A stretch of DNA of 64,000 nt from Heracleum sosnowskyi. Its lineage: Eukaryota; Streptophyta; Magnoliopsida; Apiales; Apiaceae. The notes beneath the pieces are model-generated. The model ran no database searches and had not been told where the DNA came from. It saw only the letters and a program-made list of their open reading frames with translations. Below are positions 59,367-64,000 of the stretch, one piece after another (position 1 is the stretch's first letter; every line of letters begins with the position of its first letter). Made by a program: the position numbers and the translations under genes. Location of the stretch: contig CM061243.1 of the NCBI GenBank assembly GCA_030848705.1, positions 9,883,044 to 9,947,043 of the forward strand, written 5' to 3'.

Positions 59367-60639
59367 CTAACTTGTCAAGTTATAGAAAACGTCCTCAAAA
59401 ACCACATTAGCAGTGATATTAGTTGAACCACCACTGTCACTGTCAATCAAAATGTGCAATCCAGAGGGAGAGGTTACTCTTGAAATGGCTACATTCAACT
59501 GGCCATGTGTGAAATCCAGAGTGATATTAAAAACCCTTGCAACAATATCAGGCGCATCTTCAACACCAACTCCGGGCAAAAATTGTAACATACTATTAAT
59601 CTCAGGCCATTGTGTATTGCATGTAATAGTTAAAAATAGAGATGGATGGCCAATGGCCCGACAAATTGCCAATGAATCCTTGAAATATTGATTCATGTAT
59701 CTTTGGGAACTTGTGTGAGTGACTGGTAAAATTACCTTTTTACCAACATTGACTGGATTTGTATCCCCTTTTTGAATTGAATCACAGATTGACTTGTAGA
59801 GCTCAGAGCGTATAATATGTTGGTGTCCTCTAATCCAGTCCAACCTATATTGTTCAACTGCATCAAACACATCAACAACAAATGGTTGCCACAGACGACC
59901 GCCAAGGTGGAGAGTTTTTCCTGAAGATAAATGAATAAAGGTTAAGATTAAACATATATTACACATATTCTCTAGAACATAATTTAAAATGTCTTTAATC
60001 TAAAATGAAAATCTTACCTTCATTAGGCCGTATCATTAACTTGTACGCATAAAATTCCCTCATTGAGACTGTAGACCTATGAATAGTTTCATCGGGATGC
60101 TGATCGTTTTCATTCTGGATTGGAACTTTATGTTTTTGGTTGTGCAAAAGAATATTTAAATGAAAACCATCATCACCAAAAGGAAATAATAAGGGATACT
60201 GGAGTTGCATAAAGTGTTTACATGTCTCAAACACTCTTTTGAGAAAATGTTGTTTGGTTTCTACTACAATATCCCTGAAAGGACAACTATCGTCACTATC
60301 GGCAACAATTAAAGCTGCCACTTCATTTGATGGACCAATCATATTAGGCCTGCCAGATTTTGATTTTGAAGATACTTAAAGGAGATCAAACTCATCTGGT
60401 TCATTTAGATTGAAGCGATCACGTGCCATACGAAAGCCTTTAGCAAGTTTATTATTTTCGTCCAACATATGTAAAAGACCTTCAACAATTTCAGGATCAA
60501 GCTGGTCTGACCCGGGAACTGCATTCATTCTATTCTGAATCTCATTCTCGGTTTCATAGACATAAAGTTGACAAAATTTTGGGGGTGCTCATTCCTTAGG
60601 CTTCAGAGTACCAATTAAATGATAGTTCTGGTCATTAAC
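59367..60639 (-). pseudogene. Helitron Rep/helicase gene relic with internal deletion
   Basis: Exon 1 is 60018 up to the LTR edge at 60639: NRMNAVPGSDQLDPEIVEGL, then KGFRMARDRF, YPLLFPFGDDGFH and VSMREFYAYKLMIRPNEG. Exon 2 is 59367-59920: GRLWQPFVVDVFDAVEQYRL and SLFLTITCNTQWPEI, then PDIVARVF. These make up the Helitron_like_N region. Directly after PDIVARVF the frame continues as FTHGQLNVAISRVTSPSGLH, the C-terminus of the Pif1-like helicase. The HUH Rep motif and helicase motifs I-V are therefore missing in one in-frame deletion. Stops at 60589-60591 and 60376-60378 break exon 1. The gene start lies beyond the inserted LTR. Confidence 0.85.
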
Positions 60640-63600
60640 TGTGATGCCCCCAAATCCGGGGTCAGGGAATTTGGTCGTCACGCTAAAATCTCAATTTAAA
60701 ATAACCTATTAAATATTAAACCAATACAATATAACATTTGCGACCCCAACTCTACCAAGATCTTTAAGGCTATAGTGCTAGAAACAAGAATCCAAAATTT
60801 ACTAAACTTTAACTCCCTTTTACAACAATACTCTTTGCACGAATTCTATAACACTAGTATAACTTCGATAAGAAGTATACCAGGCAAACTAATCTTATAC
60901 AATATAGTATTTACTAGAAATCAACTTTATACAATAACCTTACACTAGATCCAAATGCTCTGCATCAACTCGTCTTCCCAACATCATCTTGACTCTTCTC
61001 GTTCCATAGTTAAACAATTAAATACTGTCAATCTACTTTACACTGGGGGTTAAAAAGTTGAAACCAGCAAATATGAGCGGAGACATCCTCTCGTCTTACT
61101 GAAATATCAAGGGTAACAAGCAAGAGTGAGCAAAAGAAGCTCAGTAAGTATATAATACTGCACAAGATAAAATAATGATGCAACAATATATGAAAAGAAT
61201 TCAACTCAACTGGGGTTAAATAATAGTGCAATAATAGCAATGTATGAAAATCAGCTCAACTGGCAAAATGAACAACAACAATTGTGTCAAACTTTAAATT
61301 ATAATTGGATTTTTACTGTGACGCAACGATTTATAGTGGATGATTAGTCACACTAAAACTCCGGATCATACCCTACGGTATGTCCAAATACTGAACTGGA
61401 TCCAAGTCCACATTGGCCACATAATAATATTCATACTCTGACTGGCGTCTACAGTCCTTAAAACATTTCATTTTAATAAAAACTTCCAATTCCAATCTAA
61501 TACTCAGATTAGGTGTCGGAACAATCGACTACCTGATTAACTCAAATTAATGCTTTCAACTGTCTGATTCAGATTATCAAACTAGGTTAGGTTAAAACAA
61601 GTACATATGAATTAGGTTTCCAATGATAAAGAGTCAGGATTAATCTGGCAATCACAAGATACTGCAAGGTATGAATTATGAATCAAAATAGAACTGTCAA
61701 GTTAGAGATAAATAGGTTGTTTCAATCACAGGATATGAATAGGAAATGGTTATGCAACAAGTAATTAAATTAAGAATTGAAAAATAGGAATCTTACTACG
61801 ATACTCTGAACAAAAGAGTACGAGTTAGTAAACTTGCCTTTGGTCCTTAGTTATTACGTAAAGCCGAAATAATATGATTCTCATCTTCTTCTATCTTATG
61901 TCATCACAATTTTCTATTCTGATAATTCTTGGTTCCGGCGCAAATGCGGTTGCTACGAGTCTGCACTACCGAGATCGTGCCCGCCCAACTACTCACTAGT
62001 TAAATATAAGATATACTTTAGCCTTCGGACTTCAACTTCCACATAATATAAATGTTTATAAACTTAAGCGAATGTATTTTCTACAGAAAATTGGGTATGA
62101 CTTATTCGTAAAGTGGACGTTGCCCTGTTTTAAAACACCAAAACTTTCTAACTCAATCATCCACAAACAATCCACAATTTATTCAATACTCAATTCATCT
62201 GCCTTGACTTGCAGTAAAAATGTAAGAAAATAAATCTGCCTTGACTTGCAGTAAACATATAAGAAAATAACTTTGCCTTGACTTGCAGCTATTTTATCCA
62301 GAAATAAGCAATCACGTATAACATTTATCACGTAGCAATTCAAATAACTAATTCACATAATTTCCTATACTTCATGTAACACATAGCACATATTTCATTC
62401 ACGTATGCATTTAGACTAGCATGTCATATCATATACAATTGCCAAATAATAATCATTTAATAGTCCTGCCGGAAATCCGGCAGCACTTCCTCTATTTATA
62501 TAACAATCCACCTGTTTTAAACTAATACCAACAATCAAGAATCAATTTACAAACTAACATATTCATATAACTTAACTTAATCAATCTGAACTCACATTTA
62601 TAAAATAACATACTCAACTCGATATACCATTTAAACACATGGCAATTATCAGCTCATATGCCACTATACGATACCAAACTTATTATCATACTATCGGAAT
62701 TAAAAATCAGATTTAACTAGTTAGAAAGATGGACAACTTAGAGTATAAAGATGAACTCGGATGAAAAAGTGTAAAACATAAAAATTGTAGAAAACTCCGA
62801 GACCTTTCCAGAATGGTAAGGCTCGTTAAAAATGAACAAGTAACGAGTTCAGAAACTTTAAAACAAGCTGCTGCAGAAGCAGACTCAGCCCTGTTCACAC
62901 AAATAATCACATACTCATATAACTCGTCAACATATAACTGCACATATCATTTAATCACACATTTATAGTTACTTATAGAATACAAAACTTAAACAATCAT
63001 TCATACTTTAAATCCAATTATCACTAGATTAAATAGAATTAATCAAAATCAATCAATTCAGTAAATCAAGAAATTAATCAAATCGGGTAAATAATAAAAC
63101 AATTTTTGAAAATATTAATTAAGTTTGATTTATAATTAATCGAGATTAAATAATAATTAATTAATAAAATTCACCAATTAATCACTCAATTAATTGATCA
63201 ATTAAATCAATTAAATTATTATCTAAAACCGATTAAAAATAATCAAATCTAATTACTCTTTGAGACACCAATAATAAAATACAATTAATAAGTATAAAGA
63301 TTTTACAAAATTTCGACATGACCCATTCGTAATAGGACTATCCATAAAATTTGCATGTACTACGCTGCGCCCCAGTCACAGGACGGACAACACAGTACAA
63401 CCTCAACAAAATATATCATGTATAATCAACATCAATAATCAACAATAACTCCACAAACATCGAACTTTAAAAAAATCCCAAAATTTGGAATTAAACAAAA
63501 ATAAACTGAAATTATTATAAACAATCAATTCTATACCAAACTCTATGTTCTATATACCAAAACAAAGTTTGGAACACGTACAATCAAACCCACATATCCA

Positions 63601-64000
63601 CATACACGAACAATCAACAGATTTTATGTACAAATCAATCAAAATTTGAAAAATAAACTTAAAAAAATCGAACTTGAGAATGTTAACCCACATGAAATCT
63701 GATGATAGATTGTGAAACTAGACTCCAAGATCTTCGATTTGAGTACTCGAGCTTTGGATTTGGATTTCTACATCACCTTTAAAATTGGCTTTGATCCTCA
63801 AGAATAGGAGAGAGAAAATATATATTTGATTTTGATTTCTTTCTTCTTCTTCTTTACTGCCGTGGTGGGTGTGTGTTTTAGTTTAGGAATTAGATATGAT
63901 AAGGTTAGGTGAGGTTAGCAATTAACACAACTAACTGCACATAAAGCTAAATTGCCCGGTACTGGACGATAATTTACGAAAGAAATAAATTCTAAAAAAA
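60640..64000 (+). repeat. Long terminal repeat (gypsy-type candidate), runs past the window edge
   Basis: It starts TGTGATGCCCCCAAATCCGG abruptly inside the Helitron Rep frame. TG start, GC-rich first bases and no coding capacity for over 3 kb suggest a long Ty3/gypsy LTR (Tekay/chromovirus-like size). The other end, the target duplication and internal genes are outside the window. Small frames inside (for example 61028-61240, 62713-62943) match nothing. Confidence 0.5.
62199..62300. repeat. 37-bp tandem repeat within the LTR
   Basis: Three units start at 62199, 62236 and 62273, each with GCCTTGACTTGCAG; the first two share TAAGAAAATAA at their ends. Confidence 0.85.

Noticed and set aside
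57575..60639. Host RPA70 and PIF1 helicase genes
   Set aside because: The Helitron_like_N segment next to the helicase C-terminus, the stops, the deletion and the same-strand RPA partner all point to a decayed autonomous Helitron.
13..64000. tRNA, rRNA or other structured RNA genes
   Set aside because: No stretch with the expected A/B box or conserved RNA sequence was recognised by eye. A tRNAscan-SE and Rfam search would be decisive.

Overview
This is nuclear DNA from a flowering plant, almost certainly a eudicot. It is AT-rich, its genes have GT-AG introns, and it carries plant transposon families: Helitrons, a Stowaway MITE, hAT MITEs, a CACTA element, an L1-type LINE and copia/gypsy LTR elements. 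The family or genus cannot be fixed from sequence alone. No tRNA, rRNA, CRISPR or bacterial-style operon was seen.

Three host genes look intact, all on the minus strand: (1) the first three exons of a myristoylated CDK-like Ser/Thr kinase of the At1g54610/IBS1 group, cut by the left edge (1-2119); (2) a 176-aa HNH-endonuclease-domain protein in three exons (36304-40314); (3) a complete five-exon eIF5A gene (43441-45304) with TATA box and telo-box.

The HNH and eIF5A genes belong to a tandem duplication. A wrecked HNH copy spans about 15343-24720. A fragment holding only the eIF5A last exon and 3'UTR lies at about 35868-36183 and abuts the 3' flank of the intact HNH gene, so about 36183 looks like the duplication junction, inside eIF5A intron 4. 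Both HNH copies carry relics of a gypsy-associated Transposase_28-like gene in intron 1, so that insertion probably predates the duplication.

Most of the rest is nested mobile DNA. 5742-14312: five short non-autonomous Helitrons, one inserted in the 5' terminus of another, lying inside an older split element, with a retroposed sequence and a Stowaway MITE. 20440-24000: a block dominated by the word GTGCGAG/CTCGCAC (minisatellites, hairpins) around a second Transposase_28-like pseudogene. 24873-27032: another Helitron. 29728-35151: a decayed full-length LINE. 41667-42352: a hAT MITE with perfect 8-bp target duplication. 45640-49370: Helitron-like ends and a B3-domain pseudogene. 49376-57517: an LTR retrotransposon (minus orientation, target duplication ACTAT) holding a truncated CACTA element with a Ulp1-like protease relic. 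57523-60639: relics of an autonomous Helitron (RPA-like and Rep/helicase genes), cut by a gypsy-type long terminal repeat from 60640 to the right edge.

All positions were read by eye. Exon limits rest on reading frame, splice dinucleotides and remembered family sequence, not on transcripts.
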